DNA from: a virus
Length of the DNA: 64,000 nt
IMG/VR virus record: IMGVR_UViG_3300035666_000007
Coordinates: 1-64,000 of that record
Strand: one strand, 5' to 3'
Made by a program: the position numbers and the translations under genes. A model generated the notes under the pieces. It did not search any database, was not told the DNA's origin, and saw nothing but the letters and a program-made list of their open reading frames with translations. The stretch's first letter is position 1. Every line of letters starts with the position of its first letter. Shown piece after piece: positions 31,324-38,793 of the stretch.

Positions 31324-32325
31324 TCACTGCCCCACTCCCCTGACATAGACAGGGCGATACCACTGAACGGACCTCTCCGAGCGCTTGGGACCGCGCAAGA
31401 CCGTGTGCCAGTGCCCTCGCCGCCAGTGGGCCCTGACGCCGCCAGGAGCCTCACCCTGTCGCTTCCCGGCTGGCTGATGACGCTGATAGTGAAAACTTTT
31501 GCCAATCCAGGTAGCCGGAAGTGGCTGCTTGGACAAGCTTTTTGTAAAACCAAGTCCTTTGGTAATAGAAACGGACTTATCAGTGGTAATCAATTCCGGC
31601 TCGTAAAGATGAACAAGAAGTGAATTGATGGCTACCCTTGCAAGCAAGTCGATCTCTTTCGGGCTCCCTTCCGCCTCTTTCTCCCCTTCTCCGTATCGAA
31701 CATTTTCGTCGTACCAACTTTTTGCTTTTTCGTCTACATAGTCAACCCATAGATAAGAGCCGGTTTCCGAAATCGTCGCAATTTCAATCCCCTTGGCCCC
31801 TTCGAGTTCCTTGGGAATTATCCTGCCCCCTGTTGATTTAGTGTATTTTTCCTGCTGCTCTCTTTCTGCTTGACTTAAGCTTGGATGTATTTGGCCAACC
31901 TTAACAACAAGAGCAATTACCTCTTCTCCATCTTTGTCAAACAGAAAATTTCGCGGTAGCAAGATATGGACAAACGGAAGAATGTCAAGAACATCTTTTG
32001 CTAGCACTGGTGTTGGGGTTTTTGTGAAGGCTTCGCAAAGTTCCTTGCTGATATATCGTGCCGGGGCGTCAGCGAGCAAGGCTTGGCGGCACACCTCACC
32101 AATGACACCTGATTGACAGTCTCCGTGCGCAAACGAAATCTGGGACATGTACTCGGTTCCTATTAGGGAAACCATTTTCAAGTAGTTGTCCCATTTGTAG
32201 TAACCAACAGGAGATCGATATTGACCAACTTTCGACAGGCAAATACTTTTGTATTCACCCGCCTCGCCAATGCCATCAAGAAGACTGCAAAGTGAATTTG
32301 ACAAGAGGACCCTCAGCTCCGTCAT
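31324..32325 (-). CDS. Conserved phage protein with C-terminal HWRRGHW domain
   Basis: 333 residues. The first 260 residues are mixed helix/strand with no known motif. The C-terminal 65 residues (ATWIGKSFHYQRHQPAG; RAHWRRGHWHTVLRGPKRSE; then WYRPVYV) match a small basic domain common at the C-terminus of phage and mobile-element proteins of unknown role. The domain is rich in His, Arg and Trp, so RNA or DNA binding is plausible. Confidence 0.65.
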   Translation of the reverse strand: MTELRVLLSNSLCSLLDGIGEAGEYKSICLSKVGQYRSPVGYYKWDNYLKMVSLIGTEYMSQISFAHGDCQSGVIGEVCRQALLADAPARYISKELCEAFTKTPTPVLAKDVLDILPFVHILLPRNFLFDKDGEEVIALVVKVGQIHPSLSQAEREQQEKYTKSTGGRIIPKELEGAKGIEIATISETGSYLWVDYVDEKAKSWYDENVRYGEGEKEAEGSPKEIDLLARVAINSLLVHLYEPELITTDKSVSITKGLGFTKSLSKQPLPATWIGKSFHYQRHQPAGKRQGEAPGGVRAHWRRGHWHTVLRGPKRSERSVQWYRPVYVRGVGQ

Positions 32326-32328
32326 CGT

Positions 32329-32916
32329 CTATTGCTCTGCTGCGTTTCTTGAGCCGTATCCAGACCTCGCGTTAGCGCCGTCCACCCAAGCAAGACAAGC
32401 AACTCGGCGAACATGCGACTCCTGATCCTCCCCGACAAGCGGCGATATTCCGCTTCCCTTGTTTTGCCACCAGCGCTCATACAATATACACAACTCTGCT
32501 GCCAGCCCCTGCGGCTCGGGACAAGAGAAGCCGATTTTGATATTTGTTTCAAATGGCACATCGCAGCCATTCCAAAGGTGTGGACCAAAGACGTTCATGA
32601 GGTAAAACATCTGCCACTTGCTCCAGCCGCCTGGTAGCTCTGCGGGTAAATCAATACCCTGAGAACGCAAAACATTGCGGCCTACCGGAGTTAGCCGAAC
32701 GTACACATAGCTATTGATGTTGAAATCAATCACTGGTTTTGCAGTGGGCCCTGCAGTGGCACGCTCGGCAGCCCAGGGCGTCCACCACGGCTGGCCAGGG
32801 ACGATCAGGGTGTGGTGCTGCCACCTCGCAGACCTGGGCACCTGCACCTCCCCATCGCCATTTGCATCCGCCTTTGTCGGCAGCCGGTCTGTGATCCATT
32901 CGCTTGTCATGTCCAT
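32329..32916 (-). CDS. Conserved accessory phage protein
   Basis: 195 residues. SEWITDRLPTKADANGDGEV resembles the DUF551-like opening WISDRLPTxxDxDxxGxV. TAKPVIDFNINSYVYVRLTP then a C-terminal half with FGPHLWNGCDVPFETNIKIG. Such openings occur in many phage accessory proteins. It lies 3 bp before the HWRRGHW gene, so the two are probably coupled. Confidence 0.62.
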   Translation of the reverse strand: MDMTSEWITDRLPTKADANGDGEVQVPRSARWQHHTLIVPGQPWWTPWAAERATAGPTAKPVIDFNINSYVYVRLTPVGRNVLRSQGIDLPAELPGGWSKWQMFYLMNVFGPHLWNGCDVPFETNIKIGFSCPEPQGLAAELCILYERWWQNKGSGISPLVGEDQESHVRRVACLAWVDGANARSGYGSRNAAEQ

Positions 32917-32964
32917 TGGGGTATAAGTGAATGCCGGGATTCAATGGTCTCCCGGCGGGACGAA

Positions 32965-33636
32965 TTAGGCAGAAGCGGCGATCACCGCTTCTGGATCTGG
33001 AAAGCCAAATAGCGGCAAGAAGAAGAATGGCTGATTGTTTGCACGCATAGTAGCAGCGCCTTGAATCTCATTGGAGGCCCTGGCTGCTGCCCAGGCTGCT
33101 TCCCCGGCTGCTTCCCCGGCTGCTTCCCCGGCTGCTTCCCAGGCTGCTTCCCCGGCTGCTGCCCCGGCTGCTTCCCCGGCTGCTTCCCCGGCTGCCGCCC
33201 TGGCTGCTGCCCAGGCTGCTTCCCCGGCTGCTTCCCCGGCTGCCCAGGCTGTCGCACTGGCTGCTGTCCAGGCTGCTGCCCAGGCCGCTGCCGTCATACG
33301 ATCAAGATGCCGCCAAAATGCAAGGACCAGATGCGCCTGATCTCCTAAAACTTGCTTAGGACTGCGAATTACGCTAGAAGGCGCACCTTCCTGTCTGTCG
33401 TTGACAATGCGCAACAAAACCGAATGAGCGACACTGATGCCAAACAGTTCGGCGACTTTCCTATCAGCGGCAGCCTGATCAATCTTGCGCAATTCATCGA
33501 CGGTCATCCCGCTTAAAAAATTCAGCGCCTGACCTTGAGCGCACATGCAAGAGCCGTCGTCACTGACGAGACTTCCTTTGAAAGGAATATTTCCAGGCCA
33601 GTAATCAAGAAGTTCATCAACTGTGGATGGTGTCAT
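32965..33636 (-). CDS. Protein with Ala/Trp/Glu tandem repeats
   Basis: 223 residues. The first 120 residues form a folded part (MTPSTVDELLDYWPGNIPFK; LSGMTVDELRKIDQAAADRK) of a type seen in phages. Residues about 117-195 are repeats of AAWAA and GEAAGEAA, encoded by 12-bp tandem DNA units (33091-33260). Such Ala/Trp helices are common in phage proteins and probably form an amphipathic rod. The repeats should vary in number between relatives. Confidence 0.65.
   Translation of the reverse strand: MTPSTVDELLDYWPGNIPFKGSLVSDDGSCMCAQGQALNFLSGMTVDELRKIDQAAADRKVAELFGISVAHSVLLRIVNDRQEGAPSSVIRSPKQVLGDQAHLVLAFWRHLDRMTAAAWAAAWTAASATAWAAGEAAGEAAWAAARAAAGEAAGEAAGAAAGEAAWEAAGEAAGEAAGEAAWAAARASNEIQGAATMRANNQPFFFLPLFGFPDPEAVIAASA
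33091..33260. repeat. 12-bp tandem repeats inside the Ala/Trp gene
   Basis: Units of GCTGCTTCCCCG and close variants repeat about fourteen times within the coding region at 32965-33636. They encode GEAA units in the minus-strand reading frame. Confidence 0.8.
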
Positions 33637-33698
33637 CGAAAGATGCGAGGGTAAGTGGATGAAGCGGGTTGCCGGGTAGGCTCCGGCGGGCCAAGCTT

Positions 33699-34106
33699 TT
33701 ACTTCTCAATCTGCAGGGTCGGAACCGGCATTCCGCCTTCAGTCGGAACATAAATTGTCCGATTGCCTTTATCCGAACCTTCCTGCAAGCCAACAATATA
33801 AAGATATTGAAGGTAGCGAGGATTGTTTTCAAGGCTCCTGCCGATGATCTTATTCGCCTCGGCTACGCCATTTGCTCTTGCGATCTCAGCAGCTGCCTCA
33901 AAGCTCGCTGAATCCTTCTTGGCCTTTGCCTCAAGCACCTTTACCTGCCTGGTAGACTCGGCCTCCATTAAAGCCGCCTTTCCGCTAGTAGCGCGATAGT
34001 AAACATTTATCTGGGGGATAAGCCAAAAAACGCCCGCGACACACAGCAAAAGTGTCAAAACAACAATTGCGATCTTGCGAAAATCGTATTCGTGTGGAAA
34101 TTCCAT
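33699..34106 (-). CDS. Membrane-anchored protein like the C-terminus of SPFH/prohibitin proteins
   Basis: 135 residues. One membrane span (about 12-30, KIAIVVLTLLLCVAGVFW) is followed by VYYRATSGKAALMEAESTRQ, an Ala/Lys/Glu helix, then ANKIIGRSLENNPRYLQYLY and IYVPTEGGMPVPTL. This equals the coiled-coil end of prohibitin/HflC-like proteins without the SPFH domain. Short versions like this occur in other phages. It might alter the host HflKC or prohibitin assemblies. Confidence 0.7.
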   Translation of the reverse strand: MEFPHEYDFRKIAIVVLTLLLCVAGVFWLIPQINVYYRATSGKAALMEAESTRQVKVLEAKAKKDSASFEAAAEIARANGVAEANKIIGRSLENNPRYLQYLYIVGLQEGSDKGNRTIYVPTEGGMPVPTLQIEK

Positions 34107-34153
34107 GAGATTTAGAATAGATTAAAATTGTTAGAACTTGGCAAGCCGCGACT

Positions 34154-34501
34154 CTAGGACTGGCGACTTTCCATTTTTTGATAAGCAATAGCCAGTAGTT
34201 CGTTGACAGATAGAGAATCTGCATTGCGGAAGGGTTTGATGCCCTCCTCAAACGGAACAGACTGTACGCTACGGGCTTTGATCTCAACTGTCACTTCTGG
34301 CTGACGGGAGACCATCTCCGCAAACTCGCCCCCGTAACCCACAAACCCTGCAGTCGGCTGGTAAAAGGAGATTCCAGTTGCGTAGTAATCAGAAAGAAGC
34401 CAAAGATTCCGGTCTTTCTTGTCGTGAGCGAATTGCGGAAGGCTGATGGCCATTCGCTTGCCATCAGCAATAACAAAGCCTCTCTTGGCGAACAGGTCCA
34501 T
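34154..34501 (-). CDS. Hypothetical protein
   Basis: 115 residues (MDLFAKRGFVIADGKRMAIS). Strand-rich in the middle (ISFYQPTAGFVGYGGEF), helical at the end. The start overlaps the preceding stop by 1 bp. No family recognised. Confidence 0.55.
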   Translation of the reverse strand: MDLFAKRGFVIADGKRMAISLPQFAHDKKDRNLWLLSDYYATGISFYQPTAGFVGYGGEFAEMVSRQPEVTVEIKARSVQSVPFEEGIKPFRNADSLSVNELLAIAYQKMESRQS

Positions 34502-34737
34502 CAGCTTTCCGTCAGCATCAGGATTTCAGACTGGTCATGCTTAAGCAATTCGGCTAGATCAGCCTTCGCCTTGGCAAGCATAAGCTCAAGCCTTTTGATT
34601 TCAAGAAGGCGATTTTTGATAATTTTCTTCACCTCGCTTTGCTCATCAGCCTCCAGCTCAAGCATCGCTTCTTGAAGCAACGCCTTGTTATCGCCTGACA
34701 GCTCAATATCAGTGAAAGTGGTTTTAAGGGCAATCAT
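34501..34737 (-). CDS. Coiled-coil small protein
   Basis: 78 residues from ATG 34737 (MIALKTTFTDIELSGDNKAL). Two long charged helices (KIIKNRLLEIKRLELMLAKA) suggest a coiled coil. Function unknown. Confidence 0.55.
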   Translation of the reverse strand: MIALKTTFTDIELSGDNKALLQEAMLELEADEQSEVKKIIKNRLLEIKRLELMLAKAKADLAELLKHDQSEILMLTES

Positions 34738-34816
34738 TGACTGTTGGGAATGATAGGGATCTGCCAAATTGGGTGCGGCTTTGGCGGGCCGCGTTATCTA
34801 CATGGCGGCCTTAAGA

Positions 34817-35038
34817 TCAGGTGATATTCGCCTTGATGATCGAATGACATTGCTGCACGGTGAGTATATCCGGATCGGACTGAGACAGAGCAACATCAAG
34901 GGCCGCAATAGCGGATGACAGACGCGGACTCTTCCATCCCTGTCCGGGAGGCCCTTCGTCACAGTGACTTTCAGCGGCTTCGAGAATTACTTGCCACTGA
35001 TCGCTGGCCAGGGTGATCGTCTTGGTAGGGATGGTCAT
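34817..35038 (-). CDS. Small hypothetical protein
   Basis: 73 residues (MTIPTKTITLASDQWQVILE). It has WQVILEAAESHCDE and a helical C-terminus. It overlaps the next upstream gene by 4 bp. No family recognised, though short proteins with a similar LTxxQWxxIL opening occur in phages. Confidence 0.55.
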   Translation of the reverse strand: MTIPTKTITLASDQWQVILEAAESHCDEGPPGQGWKSPRLSSAIAALDVALSQSDPDILTVQQCHSIIKANIT

Positions 35039-35358
35039 GGAAGGGGCTCCTGAGGCGCCGGCAACTCAACGCGCTCAACGGTGAGCATCTCGCCCTTGCG
35101 CTTGAACCGATAAAGTTGGCTTTCGTCAGGATTTGCAAAAGTCCGAAACAAGGCACCATTATACCTGACTCCATGAATCAGATAAGTATCGGTCCACACG
35201 TCGTAGTGGTTAGGACGAGAAAGAAAGTGGCCAAGCATTTCCCGTGGAAACAGCAAGGTACGCAAGCTCACTGCCCACCATGGCAATATACGGCCTTCGG
35301 GCACGTATTGATGAACCACTGAATTAAAAAGGTTAGAGCGAGATCGGAAAAAGTTCAT
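35035..35358 (-). CDS. Hypothetical protein
   Basis: 107 residues (MNFFRSRSNLFNSVVHQYVP). The middle has HYDVWTDTYLIHGVRYNGAL and FRFKRKGEM-like basic residues (YRFKRKGEMLTVERVEL). Strand-rich. Function unknown. Confidence 0.55.
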   Translation of the reverse strand: MNFFRSRSNLFNSVVHQYVPEGRILPWWAVSLRTLLFPREMLGHFLSRPNHYDVWTDTYLIHGVRYNGALFRTFANPDESQLYRFKRKGEMLTVERVELPAPQEPLP

Positions 35359-35364
35359 GATAGC

Positions 35365-36054
35365 TCAAGAATTGTTTTGCGGCACCGGCAGGGCGTTGTG
35401 AGGAAGGGAGTGGGAGTCATGAACCGGCTCCTCATCGCGGTTGGGCGTGTCGAGGACCCATCTGCGCAGCGTCGCATTTGCAAGTCGGCACGGGATTTCC
35501 GCTGGTCGGTAGAGCCAACACCTCCCCTCCGCATCGCACCACCCCTCGCGCTCCCAGGGCCGTTCAGCGACCGGCACCGGCTGGATGGTGGGGCGGGCGT
35601 AGCGGGTGATGGCAGCCAGCAGTAGCTCACTCATCTCGCAATGGGCTGACTCCAGGCATCCTCCGGGCTTCAACCATGTGGCCCAGGGCTCCTTGCTATA
35701 CGCGAAGGCGATCAGGTTTACATGGTCCGGGCTCACCCCCTCCGGCTCGGGCTGGACGGTGGGGCGGCACCAGCGGGACTCCAGCAGATCGCCAGCGGCA
35801 ATCAGTAGTTGCTGCAGAGGGCTTCCTGGCTCAGCCTCAACCGCTGCTTCGTGGCAGCCGACAGCAACGGACGGGGGCCACTGCAATTCCCGCCCTTCAT
35901 CCGTCACCCCCTCCGGCTCGGGCTGGGCTAGCAAGGCGCGGGCGCGGTCTACCAAGGGAATCATGTTTTCATGCAGATCATCGGGGTTTGTTGATCTGCT
36001 CCAGACGAAGATTACCTCAGAGCACAAGGCGCGGTAGTCGTTTGGGGTAGTCAT
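35365..36054 (-). CDS. Modular accessory protein with QPEPE linkers
   Basis: 229 residues. It begins NDYRALCSEVIFVWSRSTN (compare the 19835 protein) and has AQPEPEGVTDEG, VQPEPEGVSPD and IQPVPVAERP linkers. The C-terminal module WCDAEGRCWLYRPAEIPC, then LPHNALPVPQ is common in accessory phage proteins. Linker DNA is shared nearly base for base with the 13149 gene, showing gene-piece shuffling. Function unknown. Confidence 0.68.
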   Translation of the reverse strand: MTTPNDYRALCSEVIFVWSRSTNPDDLHENMIPLVDRARALLAQPEPEGVTDEGRELQWPPSVAVGCHEAAVEAEPGSPLQQLLIAAGDLLESRWCRPTVQPEPEGVSPDHVNLIAFAYSKEPWATWLKPGGCLESAHCEMSELLLAAITRYARPTIQPVPVAERPWEREGWCDAEGRCWLYRPAEIPCRLANATLRRWVLDTPNRDEEPVHDSHSLPHNALPVPQNNS

Positions 36055-36079
36055 GATTCATCGGGGGTAGTTGTGGTCT

Positions 36080-36466
36080 CTAGAGGGGTGTCTGCTCGGA
36101 AAGTTTGGCCACCAGCCCTTCCGCGATTCGTATTCCAATTTTTGAGTCTTCGGCTTGAGCCTCTAAAATGGAGATTCTTCTTCGCTGCCTGGCAATAAAC
36201 GAATCTAGTGCCTCTTCCTTAGTGGGGCACGCATAACGCTTTCTGGCGTCCTTGAGAACAAATCTTTCATCCCCTGAGTAGGTTTTAATCCATGCCCCCT
36301 TGGGGGTGTGACGTGAAACCATAAAGTCTCGAACCTCGACTGCAACGCTGTGCCCCGGCAGTGGATCATCAAACTCATCAACTCCGTTGCTATAGCGGAC
36401 TATTTCGTATCTATACCACCGTTCATAACTGGTGTCCAGGTAGCCCGTCGAATAGCCGGTCATCAC
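36080..36466 (-). CDS. Conserved small phage protein
   Basis: 128 residues. WYRYEIVRYSNGVDEFDD, then KDARKRYACPTKEEALDSFI and ARQRRRISILEAQAE match a widespread phage family (KxxxKRFAxPTxEEAxxxFxxRKxRQ). The C-terminus is a helix. No function is known. Confidence 0.7.
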   Translation of the reverse strand: MMTGYSTGYLDTSYERWYRYEIVRYSNGVDEFDDPLPGHSVAVEVRDFMVSRHTPKGAWIKTYSGDERFVLKDARKRYACPTKEEALDSFIARQRRRISILEAQAEDSKIGIRIAEGLVAKLSEQTPL

Positions 36467-36481
36467 TTCAAGTTCTCCTCT

Positions 36482-36733
36482 CTAAGGGGTATTTGCGTAG
36501 ATAGCATCAGGGCGCACTTGACACCATGGATACCGGCGAGCACGTGCCTCAGGGAGAAGGTCGATGCAGCCGACTGACTCCAAGGGCCCCAGCTCTTGGA
36601 CGAACTGACCCGTTCCATCTTCGTTATCCCTTAACAGATAAAAGCTCCCAAGATCAAACTCATGTCTGTACCTATGACCTGGAGGGAAAAACGGACTGCT
36701 TGGATCGCGGAGTCGATTGTAATGCATAGCCAT
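36482..36733 (-). CDS. Small hypothetical protein
   Basis: 83 residues (MAMHYNRLRDPSSPFFPPGH). Proline and arginine rich, with FDLGSFYLLRDNEDGTGQF. Its start follows an exact AGAGGAACACACTAATG module. Function unknown. Confidence 0.6.
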   Translation of the reverse strand: MAMHYNRLRDPSSPFFPPGHRYRHEFDLGSFYLLRDNEDGTGQFVQELGPLESVGCIDLLPEARARRYPWCQVRPDAIYANTP

Positions 36734-36745
36734 TAGTGTGTTCCT

Positions 36746-36958
36746 CTAGTGAAATTGATGCGGATAGCTTTCAGGGTCCAATGGGTTGCACCCTGGCGTA
36801 AAGAAAAATCCTTGCCCTTCGTCGCAGTCATCATCAACCTCTTCGTGCGTCTCGACCTTTTGGCTGTTGATAGCACCGCACGATTCGCACTCGGTATGGG
36901 TGAGCGCACTAAATGGACCACGCCAAGTCACAGTGCCGCCGCAATGAGAGCAATTCAT
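36746..36958 (-). CDS. Small zinc-ribbon protein
   Basis: 70 residues. MNCSHCGGTVTWRGPFSALT then TECESCGAINSQ gives a CxxC...CxxC zinc ribbon, followed by an acidic linker and FTPGCNPLDPESYPHQF. The start carries the AGTGAAGGAGACTAATG module. Such ribbons are common phage accessory proteins. Confidence 0.68.
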   Translation of the reverse strand: MNCSHCGGTVTWRGPFSALTHTECESCGAINSQKVETHEEVDDDCDEGQGFFFTPGCNPLDPESYPHQFH

Positions 36959-36967
36959 TAGTCTCCT

Positions 36968-37015
36968 TCACTTGTGTGTTGATTCAGCTCGGACATCGAA
37001 GATAAAGCGCACCAT
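36968..37015 (-). CDS. 15-codon minicistron upstream of the zinc-ribbon gene
   Basis: ATG 37015 overlaps the stop of the upstream gene (TAATG) and reads MVRFIFDVRAESTHK before a TGA that lies inside the next gene's Shine-Dalgarno module. The arrangement would let ribosomes terminate beside the next start. It may be a coupling leader or the remnant of a deleted gene. Confidence 0.4.
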   Translation of the reverse strand: MVRFIFDVRAESTHK

Positions 37016-37281
37016 TAGCCCTCTTTGTTGGGAGAATCAGGAGTGCAAACAACCCACCTGTCGATCGACTCAGCTCGGTCGGCTTCGTCCAAAAGCCGAT
37101 CCCTGATCTCTCGCCTGGCCAGGTATTTCATCTTGGCCAAGTCGCCAGCGTTGCCGCTGGGAAACTCCTCCTCGGGAACGATGTGGTCAGCCAAGGCCCG
37201 GATCTCGGCAGCATTGCCCTTGGCAATCACATCTAAATCTCTAAGCCCCAGGTCCGTGGCCTTCGCATAGGCGTTAGCCAT
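37015..37281 (-). CDS. Hypothetical protein
   Basis: 88 residues from ATG 37281 (MANAYAKATDLGLRDLDVIA). ALADHIVPEEEFPSGNAGDL then LARREIRDRLLDEADRAESI is helical. Function unknown. Confidence 0.58.
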   Translation of the reverse strand: MANAYAKATDLGLRDLDVIAKGNAAEIRALADHIVPEEEFPSGNAGDLAKMKYLARREIRDRLLDEADRAESIDRWVVCTPDSPNKEG

Positions 37282-37338
37282 TATTCGCCATAGCGGTGTT
37301 CTCGGGAATGCCATTGAATCTCCTTGGTAGCGGTGGCT

Positions 37339-37557
37339 TCAAACAAACGAAAACGGAATGTGATCTTCTACGTAAGGCTCGTCCTGGGTTTGCAGATCGC
37401 GCCACTCGCGACCATTCTCAGCACCCTTGCTCCAAGGAAACAGGGCTTGCAGCACGGGAACCATATTTCCATTGCCGTCGCCTCGACGAATCAGGCGATA
37501 GGCAATAGGCGCTGCTGTATGCGAAATCTGAATCTTACCAGTATTGGAGACTGTCAT
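37339..37557 (-). CDS. Small protein, paralogue of the gene at 38377
   Basis: 72 residues from ATG 37557 (MTVSNTGKIQISHTAAPIAY). PIAYRLIRRGDGNG, then REWRDLQTQ matches the 38377 protein (PIAYRLVRDCADNG, TEWRDIETL). The stop-start with the next gene upstream overlaps by 4 bp. Function unknown. Confidence 0.62.
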   Translation of the reverse strand: MTVSNTGKIQISHTAAPIAYRLIRRGDGNGNMVPVLQALFPWSKGAENGREWRDLQTQDEPYVEDHIPFSFV

Positions 37558-38066
37558 GACGGGGGGCAAGAGTGATCACCAAAAAGCACGCAGCAAGACA
37601 AGGCTTCGTTTCTTTTTGCTGCTAATTCAACAGGGTTTCGCATCCGAGACTTGAAACCATCAAACCAGTGACAGCATTCCAGGTAAAAGTATTCAGTATC
37701 AGTTGGGGGCGCCGCAATGTAGCGCCCGTGGTATCTCCACGTGGGTTTTCTCTTGCAGAATGGACAGGGTGCATTGTCAACTCCAATCACCTCCAGCAGC
37801 TCTCTCCCCGCTTTTGGCTCTTCTCCGTTGTACTCGGACCATTCGACTGCCCCCTTCGGCAGTAGCACTCGGTAGCCATCCCAATAGTCAAAACTTGGAG
37901 AAAGGACACTTGCCAATCCCGCGCCACGCAGTCGATACTTTGCGAGAAATACCAGAGTTACGCCTTCAAGAAATTTGTGCGGCAATCGCCAAATGTACCA
38001 ACCTTCAGAAGGGGGCTTTTCCTGCCTATAGTCACGAAACTCGTAACGGGCTGACTGGATGATCAT
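37554..38066 (-). CDS. Hypothetical zinc-binding protein
   Basis: 170 residues from ATG 38066 (MIIQSARYEFRDYRQEKPPS). GVDNAPCPFCKRKPTWRYHG then YLECCHWFDGFKSRM resembles the Lar-like restriction-alleviation zinc fold (PCPFCxxxP ... VxCxxCx), but a defence role is only suggested. The longer upstream frame crosses a hairpin at 38101-38124 and is rejected. Confidence 0.58.
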   Translation of the reverse strand: MIIQSARYEFRDYRQEKPPSEGWYIWRLPHKFLEGVTLVFLAKYRLRGAGLASVLSPSFDYWDGYRVLLPKGAVEWSEYNGEEPKAGRELLEVIGVDNAPCPFCKRKPTWRYHGRYIAAPPTDTEYFYLECCHWFDGFKSRMRNPVELAAKRNEALSCCVLFGDHSCPPS

Positions 38067-38127
38067 GGTTGTGGGCTTAAAAGATGAATTGACAGCTGTA
38101 GCACGCTCGACCAAGCGTGCTTTTCGC

Positions 38128-38361
38128 TCAGGTCATGACAATGTGCGGATGCTCGTGAGGGTGGCCTGGTACATCAACAAGAATGTTGAACTCCCTGCCG
38201 GCCCCATCAATCAACCCAGGCAGCTTTCCTGCCGTTCGCATGGCTCGCACATGCTCCCAAATGCGATAGAGAGGCGTATGCGTTGACGCAGAAAATTCGG
38301 CTTGATCATAAAACTTGCCGCTTCGCTTAAAGTAGGTGAGTTTGACAGTGATGCTTTCCAT
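38128..38361 (-). CDS. Conserved small phage protein (KRSGKxY...LVDVPGHPH family)
   Basis: 77 residues. KLTYFKRSGKFYDQAEFSA, YRIWEHVRAM, then NILVDVPGHPHEHPHIV is a short family seen in many phages. The histidine-rich C-terminus may bind metal. No function is known. Confidence 0.7.
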   Translation of the reverse strand: MESITVKLTYFKRSGKFYDQAEFSASTHTPLYRIWEHVRAMRTAGKLPGLIDGAGREFNILVDVPGHPHEHPHIVMT

Positions 38362-38376
38362 GGTGCCGTCAACTCC

Positions 38377-38679
38377 TCACAGAAGTGGGCCAAAAGGCCT
38401 GTCATTAGCGAGGTCGTGCGCGCTAAGGGTTTCGATGTCCCTCCACTCCGTACCACCTCCCTCGAATCCCTGCTGCCACCTGAAGCAGCCCTGCAAGCGC
38501 AGATCAGTTGAACCATTGTCAGCACAGTCTCGAACCAGTCGATACGCAATCGGAAGCGCATGCTCCATGCGAGGCGCAGCAATGGTGCCGCGCCTCGCAT
38601 CGGAAACTCGCAAACGCCCCCCAGGCTTGTCAGGTATTTCCTTCGCCCAACCTTCTGACCCTTGGTCAACGCGGCTCAT
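38377..38679 (-). CDS. Small protein, paralogue of the gene at 37339
   Basis: 100 residues from ATG 38679 (MSRVDQGSEGWAKEIPDKPG). The earlier ATG at 38745 lies at the promoter -35 and is rejected. PIAYRLVRDCADNGSTDL and FEGGGTEWRDIETL are shared with the 37339 protein. It is the first gene after an operator-bearing promoter. Function unknown. Confidence 0.65.
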   Translation of the reverse strand: MSRVDQGSEGWAKEIPDKPGGRLRVSDARRGTIAAPRMEHALPIAYRLVRDCADNGSTDLRLQGCFRWQQGFEGGGTEWRDIETLSAHDLANDRPFGPLL

Positions 38680-38716
38680 TTGTGCTCCGCAGCAAAAGCG
38701 GATCGAAACTGATAGG

Positions 38717-38745
38717 AGTGTAGCACCATTGGTGCCGATTGGCAA
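38717..38745 (-). promoter_or_regulatory. Promoter with palindromic operator in the spacer
   Basis: TTGCCA, 17 bp, TACACT on the minus strand. GGCACCAATGGTGC fills the spacer directly next to the -10 (38723-38736). The same palindrome sits at the same distance from the -10 at 46786-46799 on the other arm. Confidence 0.78.
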
Positions 38746-38793
38746 GCCAGTCAGCCGCCGTGGCTACCGTTTGACTAGGCGCGAAACCAAGAA

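Noticed and set aside
33061-33348. Pro/Gly/Cys repeat protein on the plus strand
   Set aside because: It is the shadow of the 12-bp repeat tract of the minus-strand Ala/Trp gene.
38101-38124. AGCACGC/GCGTGCT hairpin as a leftward terminator
   Set aside because: On the minus strand no T-tract follows. It could end plus-strand transcription (TTTTC), but no plus-strand gene ends there.
38680-38745. N-terminal extension of the 38377 protein to ATG 38745
   Set aside because: The extension overlaps the -35 and -10 of the promoter that should transcribe the gene.
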